From the NCBI GenBank assembly GCA_022616555.1, contig JAKEEG010000007.1, positions 1-64,000 of the forward strand: a DNA stretch of 64,000 bases. Reading direction: 5' to 3'. Position numbers and translations under genes: made by a program. The notes beneath the pieces are model-generated. The model worked only from the letters and a program-made list of their open reading frames with translations, was not told where the DNA came from and did not search any database. Each line of letters opens with the position of its first letter. Position 1 is the first letter of the stretch. Below are positions 9,404 through 18,749 of the stretch, piece by piece. This DNA comes from Ignavibacteriota bacterium (GTDB lineage Bacteria > Bacteroidota > Ignavibacteria > UBA10030).

Positions 9404-10453
9404 TTATTGCACAACCCATGTCTCGCCGGAGTTGAGCAGTTTCGACATATCACCTTCGCCTCGTTTTTGTTTGGCGAATTGTATCTGCCGCACCATTTCT
9501 TCTTCATACACCGGGCGGTCGATAGCGAGGAAAATTCCCACCGGACGCGGTAAATGTGGCTTGTATGTCATGTCTGCAAGGATGAACGAGAGCGTCGTAT
9601 CCTTTTCGTCGTGCACAAGCAAATCGTTGACGGAGAACTTGCCATCTTTGAGTGATACGACTTCCGGCGTAAAGCCGTTCAATCGAATGCCTTTATCCTT
9701 TTCTTTGCCGAATACCAGCGGCTTGCCGTGTTCGATAAAGACCACGCTGTCTTCCTTGGTTTCCTTTTCGGTAAACTGGAAGAACGCTCCGTCGTTAAAC
9801 ACATTGCAGTTCTGGTAGATCTCGACGAACGACGTACCTTTGTGGTCAGCGGCGCGCTTCAGTATCGCTTGCATATGCTTGGGGTCGCGGTCAAGCGTGC
9901 GCGCCACAAACGTCGCACTGGCGCCCAAGCAAAGCGACGCAGGGTTAAACGGATAGTCGATAGAGCCGTAGGGTGTCGATTTTGTAACTTTGCCAGTCTC
10001 TGACGTGGGGGAGTATTGTCCCTTTGTTAAACCGTAAATCTGGTTGTTGAAGAGCAGGACGTTAATGTCAAGGTTCCTGCGCATCAAATGAATAATATGG
10101 TTGCCGCCGATACTGAATCCGTCGCCGTCGCCGGTTACAACCCAGACTGAGAGGTCAGGGCGGGCGAGTTTGAGTCCGGAAGCGACCGCCGGCGCGCGTC
10201 CATGGATGCTGTGGAAGCCGTACGTATTCATATAGTACGGAAAGCGGCTCGAGCATCCGATGCCTGAAATGAACACCATCTGGTGTCGCGGAATGCCGAG
10301 ATCCGGCATCACACGCTGTGTCTGTGCGAGAATAGAATAATCGCCGCAGCCCGGGCACCAGCGCACGTCCTGGTCACTCTGGAAATCTTTTGCGGTATAT
10401 TTCTGCTGTGGCGGTTGTGTTTTCGAGATCAGATCTTCTACCTGTGTCGTCAT
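9404..10453 (-). CDS. korB: 2-oxoacid:ferredoxin oxidoreductase beta subunit (KorB type)
   Basis: TPP-binding subunit of a CoA-dependent 2-oxoacid:ferredoxin oxidoreductase, probably acting on 2-oxoglutarate. The 349-residue sequence has CPGCGDYSI near residue 34 (Fe-S/TPP region) and the TPP motif GDGDGFSIGGNHIIHLM followed by NNQIYGLTKGQYSPTS. It lies 110 bp downstream of korA with two hairpins between. Family precedent supports 2-oxoglutarate, but pyruvate cannot be excluded. Confidence 0.92.
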   Translation of the reverse strand: MTTQVEDLISKTQPPQQKYTAKDFQSDQDVRWCPGCGDYSILAQTQRVMPDLGIPRHQMVFISGIGCSSRFPYYMNTYGFHSIHGRAPAVASGLKLARPDLSVWVVTGDGDGFSIGGNHIIHLMRRNLDINVLLFNNQIYGLTKGQYSPTSETGKVTKSTPYGSIDYPFNPASLCLGASATFVARTLDRDPKHMQAILKRAADHKGTSFVEIYQNCNVFNDGAFFQFTEKETKEDSVVFIEHGKPLVFGKEKDKGIRLNGFTPEVVSLKDGKFSVNDLLVHDEKDTTLSFILADMTYKPHLPRPVGIFLAIDRPVYEEEMVRQIQFAKQKRGEGDMSKLLNSGETWVVQ

Positions 10454-10489
10454 GGTTAACCCTTTGTAACTTCCTTTTAGCTGGGTGGG

Positions 10490-10549
10490 ACAGACATTCT
10501 TGTCTGTTATTTTTTTTTGTAAACTACGGACGGGCAGGAATGCCTGTCC
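10490..10549. repeat. Two hairpins between korA and korB
   Basis: ACAGACA/TGTCTGT (10490-10507, 4-base loop) and GGACGGGCA/TGCCTGTCC (10528-10549) are successive stem-loops whose outer sequence is alike (GGACAGACATTCTTG versus GGGCAGGAATGCC). They look like two copies of one small palindromic repeat. They could also tune expression of the downstream gene. Confidence 0.6.
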
Positions 10550-10563
10550 TACTCTTTTATATG

Positions 10564-12399
10564 TTAGCCCTTTACGATTTCGTCAATCTTCTTTTCAATT
10601 TCGATGGCTTTAAACGGCAAGCCCTGAACTTTATTAAACCCTATTGCCGGCACGAGGTACTTTGCTCTCAGAACCTTAACCAATTGACCGAGGTTTAACT
10701 CGGGCACAAGCACGTGTTTGAATTTGTACAGCACCTCGCCCAAGTTTTTTGGGAGTGGATTCAAGTAGCGTAGGTGCAAGTGGGAGACAGAATTGCCCTT
10801 CTCGCGATGGCGGGTGACAGCAGTACGAATTGCTCCGTACGTGCTGCCCCAGCCGACGACGAGGATATCGCCTTCTTTATCGCCTTCGACTTCGGCAAGA
10901 GGAATATCGTTGGTGATACGCTCGATTTTCTCCGCCCGCAGCTTGATCATCAGCTCATGGTTTGCCGGCTCGTAATTGACGTTGCCGGTGATATTCTGTT
11001 TCTCCAATCCGCCGATGCGGTGCTCAAGACCCGGCGTGCCCGGAACCGCCCACGGGCGTGAGAGTGTTGCCTCGTCACGTAGATAGGGCAGGAAACCTTC
11101 CGCCTCGGTTCGGAATTTCGCTGAGATATCAGGCATGGAATTGTAATCGGGAATGAGCCACGGCTCGGAGCCGTTGCCGAGGTAACCATCTGAAAGGAAA
11201 AAGACCGGCGTCATGTACTTGAGGGCAATGCGCGAAGCCTCAAAGACCATCTGGAAGCAATCCGCAGGCGTAGCAGCGGCAACGATGGGAATGGGTGCTT
11301 CGCCGTTTCGTCCGTACAATGCCTGAAGCAGGTCGGCCTGCTCGGTCTTCGTCGGAAGACCTGTGCTCGGGCCGCCTCGTTGGATATTGCAAACCACAAG
11401 CGGGAGTTCCACCATAACAGCCAAACCCAGCGCTTCGCCCTTGAGTGCTACTCCGGGCCCGCTCGTTGTTGTTACTCCGAGCGCTCCTCCAAATGATGCA
11501 CCGATCGCCGAGGTGATGCCAGCGATTTCGTCTTCGGCCTGGAATGTCTTAACGCCGAATTGCTTGTACATCGAAAGCTCGTGCAGAATGTCGCTTGCCG
11601 GAGTAATTGGGTAGCTGCCGAGGAATAAATCCAGCTTGGCTTTTTTGGCTGCAGCCATCAATCCCCACGCTGTTGCCTGGTTGCCGGTGATGTTGCGGTA
11701 CTTGCCGGGCGTGAGTTTCGCCGGGGAAACCTCATAGCGGACGGCAAACATCTCCGTCGTCTCGCCGTAGTTCCAACCCGCCTTCAGCACACGCGTGTTG
11801 GCTTCGAGGATCTCAGGCTTATTGCCGAATTTCTTCTTGAGCCAGTCAAGTGTCGAGTCCATCGGGCGGTTGTAGAGCCAGTACATCAAGCCGAGGGCGA
11901 AGAAGTTCTTTGAACGGTCGACCAACTTGCTGGAAAGCCCGAGGTCTTGCAGTGCCAGAGCAGTGAGTTTGCTGATGTCGACTTCGAAGACCTGGTACTT
12001 CGAGAGAGAGCTATCTTTTAGAGGGTTGTTTTGGTAACTCGCGAGCTTCAAGTTCTTGTCGTTGAAACCATCGGTATTGACGATGATAACGCCGCCGTCA
12101 ACCAGGCTGCCGAGGTTGACCTTCAGCGCTGCCGCATTCATGGCGACGAGGACGTCGCACGAGTCGCCGGGCGTATTGATTTCCGTGCTACCGAAATGTA
12201 TTTGGAAACCGCTCACGCCGAAGAGCGTTCCTTGCGGAGCTCGAATTTCAGCGGGGAAATCCGGAAGCGTGCTCAGGTCGTTGCCGAGGATTGCGGTGGT
12301 GTTGGTGAACTGCGTTCCAGTTAGCTGCATGCCATCGCCGGAGTCTCCGGCGAAGCGTATTGTTACTTCTTCAAGCGTCTTTAAAGTTTTGCCAGCCAT
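10564..12399 (-). CDS. korA: 2-oxoacid:ferredoxin oxidoreductase alpha subunit (fused gamma-alpha, KorA type)
   Basis: Large subunit of the 2-oxoacid:ferredoxin oxidoreductase, with gamma and alpha domains in one 611-residue chain. The N-terminal gamma domain (about 1-190) has [16 protein letters not shown]. The alpha domain begins near residue 215 with [21 protein letters not shown] and [14 protein letters not shown], followed by [19 protein letters not shown] and [18 protein letters not shown]. It pairs with korB immediately downstream. The ATG at 12399 ([11 protein letters not shown]) is chosen over an upstream in-frame Met. The enzyme supports reductive or oxidative TCA flux with ferredoxin in an anaerobe or facultative anaerobe. 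Confidence 0.92.
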   Translation of the reverse strand: MAGKTLKTLEEVTIRFAGDSGDGMQLTGTQFTNTTAILGNDLSTLPDFPAEIRAPQGTLFGVSGFQIHFGSTEINTPGDSCDVLVAMNAAALKVNLGSLVDGGVIIVNTDGFNDKNLKLASYQNNPLKDSSLSKYQVFEVDISKLTALALQDLGLSSKLVDRSKNFFALGLMYWLYNRPMDSTLDWLKKKFGNKPEILEANTRVLKAGWNYGETTEMFAVRYEVSPAKLTPGKYRNITGNQATAWGLMAAAKKAKLDLFLGSYPITPASDILHELSMYKQFGVKTFQAEDEIAGITSAIGASFGGALGVTTTSGPGVALKGEALGLAVMVELPLVVCNIQRGGPSTGLPTKTEQADLLQALYGRNGEAPIPIVAAATPADCFQMVFEASRIALKYMTPVFFLSDGYLGNGSEPWLIPDYNSMPDISAKFRTEAEGFLPYLRDEATLSRPWAVPGTPGLEHRIGGLEKQNITGNVNYEPANHELMIKLRAEKIERITNDIPLAEVEGDKEGDILVVGWGSTYGAIRTAVTRHREKGNSVSHLHLRYLNPLPKNLGEVLYKFKHVLVPELNLGQLVKVLRAKYLVPAIGFNKVQGLPFKAIEIEKKIDEIVKG

Positions 12400-12508
12400 A
12401 AATCGCTTTAACCTTGTCAAAAAGTAGTAGAGAAAAAGTGATATTCTACTCAAAAATTGCTAAAAATTAGCTCAAAAGTCAAGGAATTGACATTATCATA
12501 GAAAGCAA

Positions 12509-12541
12509 AACGCCAGCTTTCGAGATTGAAAACTGGCGTTT
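12509..12541 (-). terminator. Terminator of the rpsF-rpsR-rplI operon
   Basis: AAACGCCAG and CTGGCGTTT form the stem, extended by partial pairing. On the minus strand it ends in TTTTGCTTT, 24 bp past the rplI stop. Confidence 0.7.
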
Positions 12542-12564
12542 CTTCAACTTTCAGTTGTGTTAAA

Positions 12565-13008
12565 TCACTCCCGCACGACCCATACTTTTACTTTGCCCTG
12601 AACGCCACCGGGGAGTTTTACCGGCACATCGTAGATTCCGAGCGCTTTGATGGGCTCTTCAAGCTCGATGATGCGCTTGTCAATGGTAATGCCTTTCTCC
12701 TGCAAGCCGTCGGCGATCATTTGCGATGTTACTGAGCCGAAGAGCTTGTCGTCTTCACCAACCTTCATCTGGATGTTGAGAGAGACTTTTTCCAGCTCGG
12801 CTGCGAGCTTCTCGGAGCCGACTTTTTCTTTTTCCACGCGCCGGGCGTTCTGCTTCTTTTCCTCATCAAGCATCTTGACGGCGTTGTCGGTAGCGAGGAA
12901 AGCAATGTTGCGGGGAATGAGAAAATTCCGGGCGTAGCCGTCTTTCACATCCAGAACGTCACCCAGCTTCCCGAGCTTCCCGTGATCTTGCCGTAAAATG
13001 ACTTTCAT
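12565..13008 (-). CDS. rplI: 50S ribosomal protein L9
   Basis: Binds 23S rRNA at the base of the L1 stalk. The 147-residue sequence has the L9 N-terminal signature (MKVILRQDHGKLGKLGDVLDVKDGYARNFLIP region), a long connecting helix (residues about 40-80) and the C-domain ending VKVWVVRE. AGAGGAG lies 7 bases before the ATG. It is third in the order rpsF, rpsR, rplI, which is normal for bacteria. Confidence 0.97.
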   Translation of the reverse strand: MKVILRQDHGKLGKLGDVLDVKDGYARNFLIPRNIAFLATDNAVKMLDEEKKQNARRVEKEKVGSEKLAAELEKVSLNIQMKVGEDDKLFGSVTSQMIADGLQEKGITIDKRIIELEEPIKALGIYDVPVKLPGGVQGKVKVWVVRE

Positions 13009-13031
13009 TGTTGTGCTCCTCTAATTTTCAT

Positions 13032-13059
13032 GCAGGGGCAGAATATATTTTGTCCCTAC
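13032..13059. repeat. GTAGGGGC palindromic repeat, copy 2
   Basis: GCAGGGGCAGAATATAT followed by TTTGTCCCTAC is a diverged copy of the palindrome at 9308, located between rpsR and rplI inside the ribosomal-protein operon. Confidence 0.65.
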
Positions 13060-13072
13060 GATAGTAAATGTG

Positions 13073-13414
13073 TTAGCTAACCGCGTCTGCGACGAAGGGC
13101 AGCAGGCCGATATGCCGAGCGCGTTTCAATGCGACGACAAGAATACGCTGGTGCTTTTGACACGTGCCGGAAATTCGGCGTGGAATAATACGCCCCTGCT
13201 CGGAGATAAATCGCGCCAGTCGTTTCTCATTTTTATAATCAATGAAGTATTCCTTACTATCGCAGAAGCGGCAGCGTCGGGGTTTGCGCTGTTGAGCGGC
13301 GCCGCGTGGTCCGCGAGGGCCTCGCGGTCCCCCGGGGCCTCCAGGACCCCGTGAACCTCCGAGACCTCTTGAAGGTCCAGTCGATCTAGAAAAAGATGAT
13401 GTAGTGCGTTTCAC
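13073..13414 (-). CDS. rpsR: 30S ribosomal protein S18 with Gly/Arg/Pro-rich N-terminal extension
   Basis: Small-subunit protein that binds 16S rRNA with S6. The S18 core begins near residue 44 ([20 protein letters not shown]) and continues through [20 protein letters not shown]. The 113-residue product uses a GTG start at 13414. Its first 40 residues are a low-complexity basic tract of [20 protein letters not shown] type, absent from most S18 proteins. Its partner S6, encoded 62 bp upstream, has an acidic tail. No ssb gene lies between rpsF and rpsR, unlike many bacteria. Confidence 0.95.
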   Translation of the reverse strand: MKRTTSSFSRSTGPSRGLGGSRGPGGPGGPRGPRGPRGAAQQRKPRRCRFCDSKEYFIDYKNEKRLARFISEQGRIIPRRISGTCQKHQRILVVALKRARHIGLLPFVADAVS

Positions 13415-13476
13415 GTGTGTTCTCCAAATTCGTTCAGGTTGTGGTCGAAAGTCTATATTCAGCTAGGCGAGAGATA

Positions 13477-13935
13477 CTAAGCCTCGTCTTCGTCATCATC
13501 TTCGTCGTCATCGACAACTACGGCGGCAGCAACCGGCTTAGCGGCGACAGGGATGGGAGCCGCAGCAGGAGTAGGACTAGGAGCAGAGGTTGACTCCGCC
13601 ATTGCCAGGTCTTTCGCAACCTGAGCAGCACGCGCTTTCAGCGCTTTCTTGTCGAGCACGATGGTTAAATAACGGATGATGTTTTCGTCGAGTTGGTAAT
13701 GGCGCTCCAATTTGGCGATGGTGTCGCCCGGGGCATTAAACTCGATGACGGCATAGAAGCCGTTGTTCTTTTTCTTGATTGTATACGCGAAGCGCTTGCG
13801 GCCCCACTTAGCAAGGTCTTTCACCTCGCCGCCGTTCTTCACAATAACTTCTTTGGCTTTCTCGATGACCGCGTCAATCTGCGGGTCGTCGAGCCCGGCG
13901 TTCACAATGAACGTCGTCTCGTACGTTCGTACCAT
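13477..13935 (-). CDS. rpsF: 30S ribosomal protein S6 with acidic C-terminal tail
   Basis: Binds S18 and the central domain of 16S rRNA. Residues 1-100 are the S6 fold ([56 protein letters not shown]). Residues 110-152 are an Ala/Pro linker ending in [14 protein letters not shown]. Acidic S6 tails are known in other bacteria. Here the tail could counter the basic extension of S18. It is first in the operon. Confidence 0.97.
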   Translation of the reverse strand: MVRTYETTFIVNAGLDDPQIDAVIEKAKEVIVKNGGEVKDLAKWGRKRFAYTIKKKNNGFYAVIEFNAPGDTIAKLERHYQLDENIIRYLTIVLDKKALKARAAQVAKDLAMAESTSAPSPTPAAAPIPVAAKPVAAAVVVDDDEDDDEDEA

Positions 13936-14044
13936 GGGTGTTCTCCCTTTGGGCTATGATGTTAAATTGGCCCCAACCTCTTTGTGCGACATGGCGTCGC
14001 GTGTGTTGGAGCAGGGTCTATGTAAATATACTACTTTTTTTGTT

Positions 14045-16099
14045 TTATAGCAAAGGTGCGATCACGAGCGAAACAATGGACATCAGTTTAATTAAGATGT
14101 TCATCGAGGGTCCTGACGTATCTTTAAAAGGGTCGCCGACCGTATCGCCGACAACAGCGGCTTTGTGTGCGTCCGATCCTTTGCGCTCGCCTTCCACTTC
14201 GCCTTTTTCAATTGCTTTTTTCGCGTTATCCCACGCCCCACCGGCGTTTGCCATCATGAGAGCAAGCAATACACCAGTGACAGTCGCTCCGGCGAGCATC
14301 CCTCCGAGAGCCGCTGCGCCGAGCGTGAATCCCACAATCACAGGCGCCGCAACGGCGGAAACACCCGGCAGAACCATTTCTCTCAACGCTCCTCTGGTTG
14401 CGATATCGACGCAGCGTGCGGCGTCAGGTTTTGCATCGGACCTGCCTTCAAGCAAGCCGGGGATTTCGCGGAATTGGCGGCGGATTTCATCAACCATTTT
14501 TCCTGCTGCCCGCCCAACGGCAGTCATCGTCATCGCGGCAACAAGGAAGGGAAACATCCCGCCGATAAACAATCCGATTACAACATATGGATTTGTGATA
14601 ATGATTTGCACGGGAGAGAGGCCTTGGGATAACATCTTGTGATCGACTGCCTGCGAGAACGCAGCAAACAAAGCGAGCGCCGTAAGGGCGGCGGAGCCAA
14701 TGGCAAATCCTTTTCCGATAGCCGCTGTCGTGTTGCCGAGTGAATCCAAGCCGTCCGTGATTTTACGAACTTCCGGACCGAGCCCGGACATTTCTGAGAT
14801 TCCGCCAGCGTTATCGGCAATTGGACCGTATGCATCTACCGACATTGTAATGCCGACCGTCGCAAGCATGCCGACAGCGGCAATACCGATTCCGTACAGT
14901 CCAGCGACCTCGTTGGCGACGTAGATCGCCAAACAAATCGCGATAACCGGAAGAGCAGCAGATTCCAATCCAACTGCAAGACCGTGAATGATGTTTGTCG
15001 CCGACCCTGTCTTGCTCGCCAAACCGATTCGTTTAATTGGAGGGCCAGAGGTATAAAATTCAGTGATTAAGCCGATGGCAATTCCGGCGATAGTTCCCCA
15101 GAAGACTGCCCAGAAAACGTTGTTGCTGACGTCGTAAGTTCTGATGAGCCACAATCCGCCGAGAAGGAAAATTCCGGCGGCGATAAACGTCGAGTACCGC
15201 AAAGCGGCGGCGGGGGAGAATTGCTTAAGAATTCTCATCGACCCAATACCGATAAAAGATGCGATGAGACCAATTCCCGCAAGCACGAGAGGGAGAGCCA
15301 TCAAGATGGATTTGATCTCGGCGTCTCCGACCTCAGGCATAGCTTTGAGAATACCCAGGCCTTCGGGTAGGAGCGTTGCGCCGATGGCGATTGTCGCGAT
15401 AATAGAGCCGACATAGGATTCGAAAATATCAGCGCCCATTCCGGCTACATCGCCCACGTTGTCGCCCACGTTGTCTGCGATAACACCCGGGTTGCGCGGG
15501 TCGTCTTCAGGTATGCCGGCCTCAACTTTGCCGACGAGGTCAGCGCCCACATCGGCAGCTTTGGTGTAGATACCGCCACCAACACGGGCGAAGAGAGCGA
15601 TGGAGCTTGCACCCATAGCGAAACCGTTGATGATGCTCGAATGTTCAGGACTGCCGAACAAGATAAACCAAATCCCAACTCCAATCAGACCCAAGCTTGC
15701 AACGCTTACGCCCATCACAGCTCCGCCATCAAACGCTGTTAAGAGCGCTTTCCCTTGCCCCACAGTGCGGGCTGCCTCGGCTGTACGAACGTTCGCCTTT
15801 GTAGCGGCTTGCATTCCGAAGAATCCTGCAAGGACGGAGCAAATTGCGCCGCTGACAAATGCGGCGGCGGTGTTTGCATTGAGGAAATATCCCAGCAGCA
15901 CTGCAACCACAAGAACAAACACAGCCAGCACCACATATTCGCGTCGGAGAAATGCCATTGCGCCGACGTGAATTTGGTTGGCTATATCTTTCATGCGCTC
16001 AGTGCCTTGCGGCAGTCGGCTGAGCATGAAGTAAATGATAAATGCTCCAAGGAGCCCAGCAGCACCAGCCCAAGGTACGTATTGAATAAATTGTTCCAT
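14045..16099 (-). CDS. hppA: Membrane-bound ion-pumping pyrophosphatase, K+-dependent type
   Basis: Integral membrane enzyme that couples PPi hydrolysis to H+ or Na+ export. The 684-residue sequence has about 16 hydrophobic segments. Substrate motifs are [53 protein letters not shown] and the C-terminal [38 protein letters not shown] has Ala at the position where K+-independent enzymes have Lys, so this is the K+-stimulated class. That class contains both Na+ and H+ pumps, and the ion is not decided here. Pth follows seven bases upstream on the same strand. Confidence 0.95.
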   Translation of the reverse strand: MEQFIQYVPWAGAAGLLGAFIIYFMLSRLPQGTERMKDIANQIHVGAMAFLRREYVVLAVFVLVVAVLLGYFLNANTAAAFVSGAICSVLAGFFGMQAATKANVRTAEAARTVGQGKALLTAFDGGAVMGVSVASLGLIGVGIWFILFGSPEHSSIINGFAMGASSIALFARVGGGIYTKAADVGADLVGKVEAGIPEDDPRNPGVIADNVGDNVGDVAGMGADIFESYVGSIIATIAIGATLLPEGLGILKAMPEVGDAEIKSILMALPLVLAGIGLIASFIGIGSMRILKQFSPAAALRYSTFIAAGIFLLGGLWLIRTYDVSNNVFWAVFWGTIAGIAIGLITEFYTSGPPIKRIGLASKTGSATNIIHGLAVGLESAALPVIAICLAIYVANEVAGLYGIGIAAVGMLATVGITMSVDAYGPIADNAGGISEMSGLGPEVRKITDGLDSLGNTTAAIGKGFAIGSAALTALALFAAFSQAVDHKMLSQGLSPVQIIITNPYVVIGLFIGGMFPFLVAAMTMTAVGRAAGKMVDEIRRQFREIPGLLEGRSDAKPDAARCVDIATRGALREMVLPGVSAVAAPVIVGFTLGAAALGGMLAGATVTGVLLALMMANAGGAWDNAKKAIEKGEVEGERKGSDAHKAAVVGDTVGDPFKDTSGPSMNILIKLMSIVSLVIAPLL

Positions 16100-16105
16100 T
16101 GCGTG

Positions 16106-16699
16106 TTAGTCTTTCTCGGTCTGCTTAGGTTTCGTGTTGTAGAGATTCATTGCCCGCTCGATTCCATCGCGTGCGATACACAAGCATGCTTCCGCCGCTC
16201 GAGTCACCATGCGCTCTACTTCTTGCCGTTCTGCAGAGGTAAACGGTTCAAGAACGTACTCGGCCATCAAGGATTTGTCCTTGGGGATTGACTCGGAGGC
16301 GATGCCGCATCTGAGGCGAGGAAATGAATCAGACTGCAAATGGTAAATAATAGAATATAAACCGTTATGACCGCCGTCGCTTCCTCTCTGGCGAAGCCTC
16401 AGTGTTCCAAGAGGGAGCTGAAAATCATCGCAAACTACTAACAACTGGTCGGGTGCAATTTCATACCGTTCGGCAAGATCCATCACCGCCGAACCGCTGT
16501 TGTTCATAAACGTAAGCGGTTTTGCGAGATGAACATCGTTTCCTTCAAAAGTTCCCTGCGCTTCGAGATATTCCCCTTTACCCGCTTTCAGATGTACGCG
16601 CAAGGTTCGTGCCAGCACATCGATAACATCAAACCCGATATTGTGCCGTGTTGCGTCGTATTGATTTCCGGGATTCCCAAGACCGATAACGCAGAGCAT
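16106..16699 (-). CDS. pth: Peptidyl-tRNA hydrolase
   Basis: Releases tRNA from prematurely dissociated peptidyl-tRNA in the cytosol. The 197-residue length is normal. GLGNPGNQYDATRHNIGFDV holds the catalytic His and binding Asn, and FMNNSG, VCDDFQLPLGTLRLRQRGSDGGHNG hold the remaining active-site residues. It follows rplY by 26 bp, a common bacterial order (prs, rplY, pth). Confidence 0.97.
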   Translation of the reverse strand: MLCVIGLGNPGNQYDATRHNIGFDVIDVLARTLRVHLKAGKGEYLEAQGTFEGNDVHLAKPLTFMNNSGSAVMDLAERYEIAPDQLLVVCDDFQLPLGTLRLRQRGSDGGHNGLYSIIYHLQSDSFPRLRCGIASESIPKDKSLMAEYVLEPFTSAERQEVERMVTRAAEACLCIARDGIERAMNLYNTKPKQTEKD

Positions 16700-16725
16700 G
16701 TCCGTTTTGCGTTTGTGCGAAACGG

Positions 16726-17448
16726 TTACTTCTTCTCGGCCTTTTTCTCTGCCTTCTCAGGTGCTTTCTTTTCCGCTGCCGGTTTCTCTGCTTCGCCTTC
16801 CGCTCCTTCTTCAGGTTTCTTGCCTTTGGCAATAACTTCCGGTTCGGCTGGTGCGGCCGGTAATGCGCCTTCGGCTGCCGGCGCTGCTTCCGCTTCTTTC
16901 AGGATTGTCGGGGGCACAACAGCAACGACCGTGCTGTTCTCGTTTTCGAGGATTTTGACATTCTCGAGAGTTAAATCTTTCACGTGGACGGAGCGGTTCA
17001 TCAACAAGTTAGTCACATCAACTTCCAGGTGGTCGGGAATAAATTTTGGCAAGCACGAGACACGCACATAGTGCATGATGTGCTGGAGAATTCCGCCATC
17101 CTTCACGCCCTGAGCAGTTCCTTTTATAACAATCGGGACCTGGATGGTGACCGCTTCATCTTCTTTCAGTCCGAAAAAGTCGACGTGAATCGGCTTGTCC
17201 GTTACCGGGTCGTAATCCACATCGCGCAGGATACATGAACGCGTCGAGCCATCATCTAGCTTTAAATTAATGACGTGGGTCGCCGTTGTTCTGATAAGCG
17301 GACGGAGAGCAAGCTCGTTGATAACAACGGGAATATTTGCCTGTCCGTGACCGTAATAAATGCCCGGCACTTTTCCCTGTGCGCGGAGCTGTTTTGTGCG
17401 TTTGCCGAATTCCTTCCGGACTTCAGCAGTGAGTGCTAGTTCTGACAT
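16726..17448 (-). CDS. rplY: 50S ribosomal protein L25/general stress protein Ctc
   Basis: Binds 5S rRNA. The 240-residue form has the N-terminal L25 domain (LTAEVRKEFGKRTKQLRAQGKVPGIYYG) and the TL5/CTC C-domain (residues about 95-185). It ends in a low-complexity Ala/Glu/Lys tail of about 45 residues (EKPAAEKKAPEKAEKKAEKK), as in many two-domain forms. It lies 15 bp downstream of prs. Confidence 0.95.
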   Translation of the reverse strand: MSELALTAEVRKEFGKRTKQLRAQGKVPGIYYGHGQANIPVVINELALRPLIRTTATHVINLKLDDGSTRSCILRDVDYDPVTDKPIHVDFFGLKEDEAVTIQVPIVIKGTAQGVKDGGILQHIMHYVRVSCLPKFIPDHLEVDVTNLLMNRSVHVKDLTLENVKILENENSTVVAVVPPTILKEAEAAPAAEGALPAAPAEPEVIAKGKKPEEGAEGEAEKPAAEKKAPEKAEKKAEKK

Positions 17449-17463
17449 GACTGTTCCTTACTG

Positions 17464-18408
17464 TTAGATTCTATCTTTATCGACGTCGAATAACGTGCTA
17501 ATTGACTCGTGATTATACGTTCTGTTAATTGCTTCGGCAAATAACTTTGCTACTGAACGAAGCTCAATTTTCTTCGATGTTTGACGCAAGGGAATCGTAT
17601 CAGTGACCGTCAAGCTTGTCAGTGCCGAATGATTGATACGCTCTATCGCTTTGCCCGAAAGAATCGGGTGCGTGCATGCACCGTAGATGTCGTTCGCTCC
17701 GTGTTCTTTGAGTGCCACAACGGCGTTGACAAATGTGCCGCCCGTATCAATCAAATCATCAACAATGAGGACATTCTTCCCCTTCGTGTTCCCAATGACG
17801 TTGAGTACCTCCGCTTCGTTCGCCTTCGGCCGGCGCTTGTCGATGAGCACAAGGTCAGCCTCAAGCCGTTTGGCGAAGGAGCGCGCCATCTTCAGTCCGC
17901 CGACGTCCGGCGAGACAACGGCAAGGTTCGGAATATTCATATTCCGAAAATGATCGATGAACACCGCCGACGAGTACAGATGGTCGAGCGGTATATCGAA
18001 GAACCCTTGAATCTGCGGCGCATGCAAGTCCATCGTCAGCACACGGTCTGCTCCCGCACCAGTCAGTAAGTTGGCGACGAGCTTTGCTGTGATCGAAACT
18101 CGCGGCTGGTCTTTTCTGTCCTGCCGGGCATACCCGAAGTAGGGGATAACCGCCGTGACCCGTTCCGCCGATGCCCGCTTTGCTGCATCGAGCATGATGA
18201 GCAACTCGATCAGGTTCTCCGCTGGCGGTTGCGTCGATTGGACAATGAAAACATCGTCCCCGCGGATATTGTCCGCGTACTTCACCCACATCTCGCCATC
18301 ACTAAAGTTCCTCAGCTCGACGTGGCCGAGTTCAAATTTTCCTTCCGCCGCAATTTTTTCGGCGAGGGGTCGGTTTGCTCTTCCGGAAAAAACCTTTAGT
18401 TCGGCCAT
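17464..18408 (-). CDS. prs: Ribose-phosphate pyrophosphokinase
   Basis: Makes PRPP from ribose 5-phosphate and ATP for nucleotide, His and Trp synthesis. The 314-residue protein shows the ATP loop RQDRKDQPRVSITAKL near residue 95, the catalytic flexible loop around LIDKRRPKAN, and the PRPP-binding motif VLIVDDLIDTGGTFVNA near residue 215. It is the first gene of the prs-rplY-pth-hppA run, just downstream of tRNA-Gln. Confidence 0.97.
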   Translation of the reverse strand: MAELKVFSGRANRPLAEKIAAEGKFELGHVELRNFSDGEMWVKYADNIRGDDVFIVQSTQPPAENLIELLIMLDAAKRASAERVTAVIPYFGYARQDRKDQPRVSITAKLVANLLTGAGADRVLTMDLHAPQIQGFFDIPLDHLYSSAVFIDHFRNMNIPNLAVVSPDVGGLKMARSFAKRLEADLVLIDKRRPKANEAEVLNVIGNTKGKNVLIVDDLIDTGGTFVNAVVALKEHGANDIYGACTHPILSGKAIERINHSALTSLTVTDTIPLRQTSKKIELRSVAKLFAEAINRTYNHESISTLFDVDKDRI

Positions 18409-18450
18409 GTACCTTATCGGTGAGGAAAAAAAACTGAGCGTTCTTCTCTG

Positions 18451-18522
18451 CTGGGGTGCCAGGATTCGAACCTGGGAATGACGGCTCCAAAGGCCGTTGC
18501 CTTACCGCTTGGCTACACCCCA
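18451..18522 (-). tRNA. tRNA-Gln (anticodon TTG)
   Basis: On the minus strand a full cloverleaf is visible. The acceptor TGGGGTG pairs with CACCCCA and G is the discriminator. The D arm holds AGCCAAGCGGTAAGGC. The anticodon stem ACGGC/GCCGT encloses CTTTGGA, so the anticodon is TTG. The T arm is CCAGGTTCGAATCCTGG. The CCA end is not encoded. It lies directly upstream of prs. Confidence 0.95.
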
Positions 18523-18542
18523 ATTCCTAGGCGCCTCAAAAT

Positions 18543-18582
18543 AAAGCCCACATTCAAAAAATGGCGAAATGAAGTGGGCTTT
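18543..18582. promoter_or_regulatory. Hairpin between divergent tRNA-Gln and bioY
   Basis: AAAGCCCAC and GTGGGCTTT pair across a 22-base A-rich loop, 20 bp upstream of the tRNA. It reads as a terminator-like stem on the plus strand, although no plus-strand gene ends here. Its role is unclear. Confidence 0.35.
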
Positions 18583-18688
18583 AAATATAGAAAAAAAAAG
18601 CCGCTAAGTCAATGAGTATTTGGCACTTCCAGTCAATCTGTCGGAGAATTATCGCTAAGATTTAGGGACACAAAGTAAACGTTTATCT

Positions 18689-18717
18689 TTGATTCTTGTG
18701 GGAGGATTTAGTATTAT
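18689..18717 (+). promoter_or_regulatory. Probable sigma-70 promoter of bioY
   Basis: TTGATT and TATTAT are separated by 17 bases, 32 bp before the bioY ATG. I see no BirA- or BioR-type operator. Confidence 0.4.
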
Positions 18718-18749
18718 TGCACACGTAAATTTATCACTTGGAGATATAC

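Noticed and set aside
10490-10549. Terminator separating korA from korB
   Set aside because: The stems lack a clear T-run in the minus-strand direction after the second arm and resemble dispersed repeats; both subunits must be made together.
13300-13380. Collagen-like protein
   Set aside because: The Gly/Pro/Arg tract is in frame with a complete S18 core and is an N-terminal extension.
18543-18582. T-box or biotin riboswitch before bioY or prs
   Set aside because: Only a simple hairpin is present, with no T-box sequence or specifier loop; it is also on the wrong side of the tRNA for prs.
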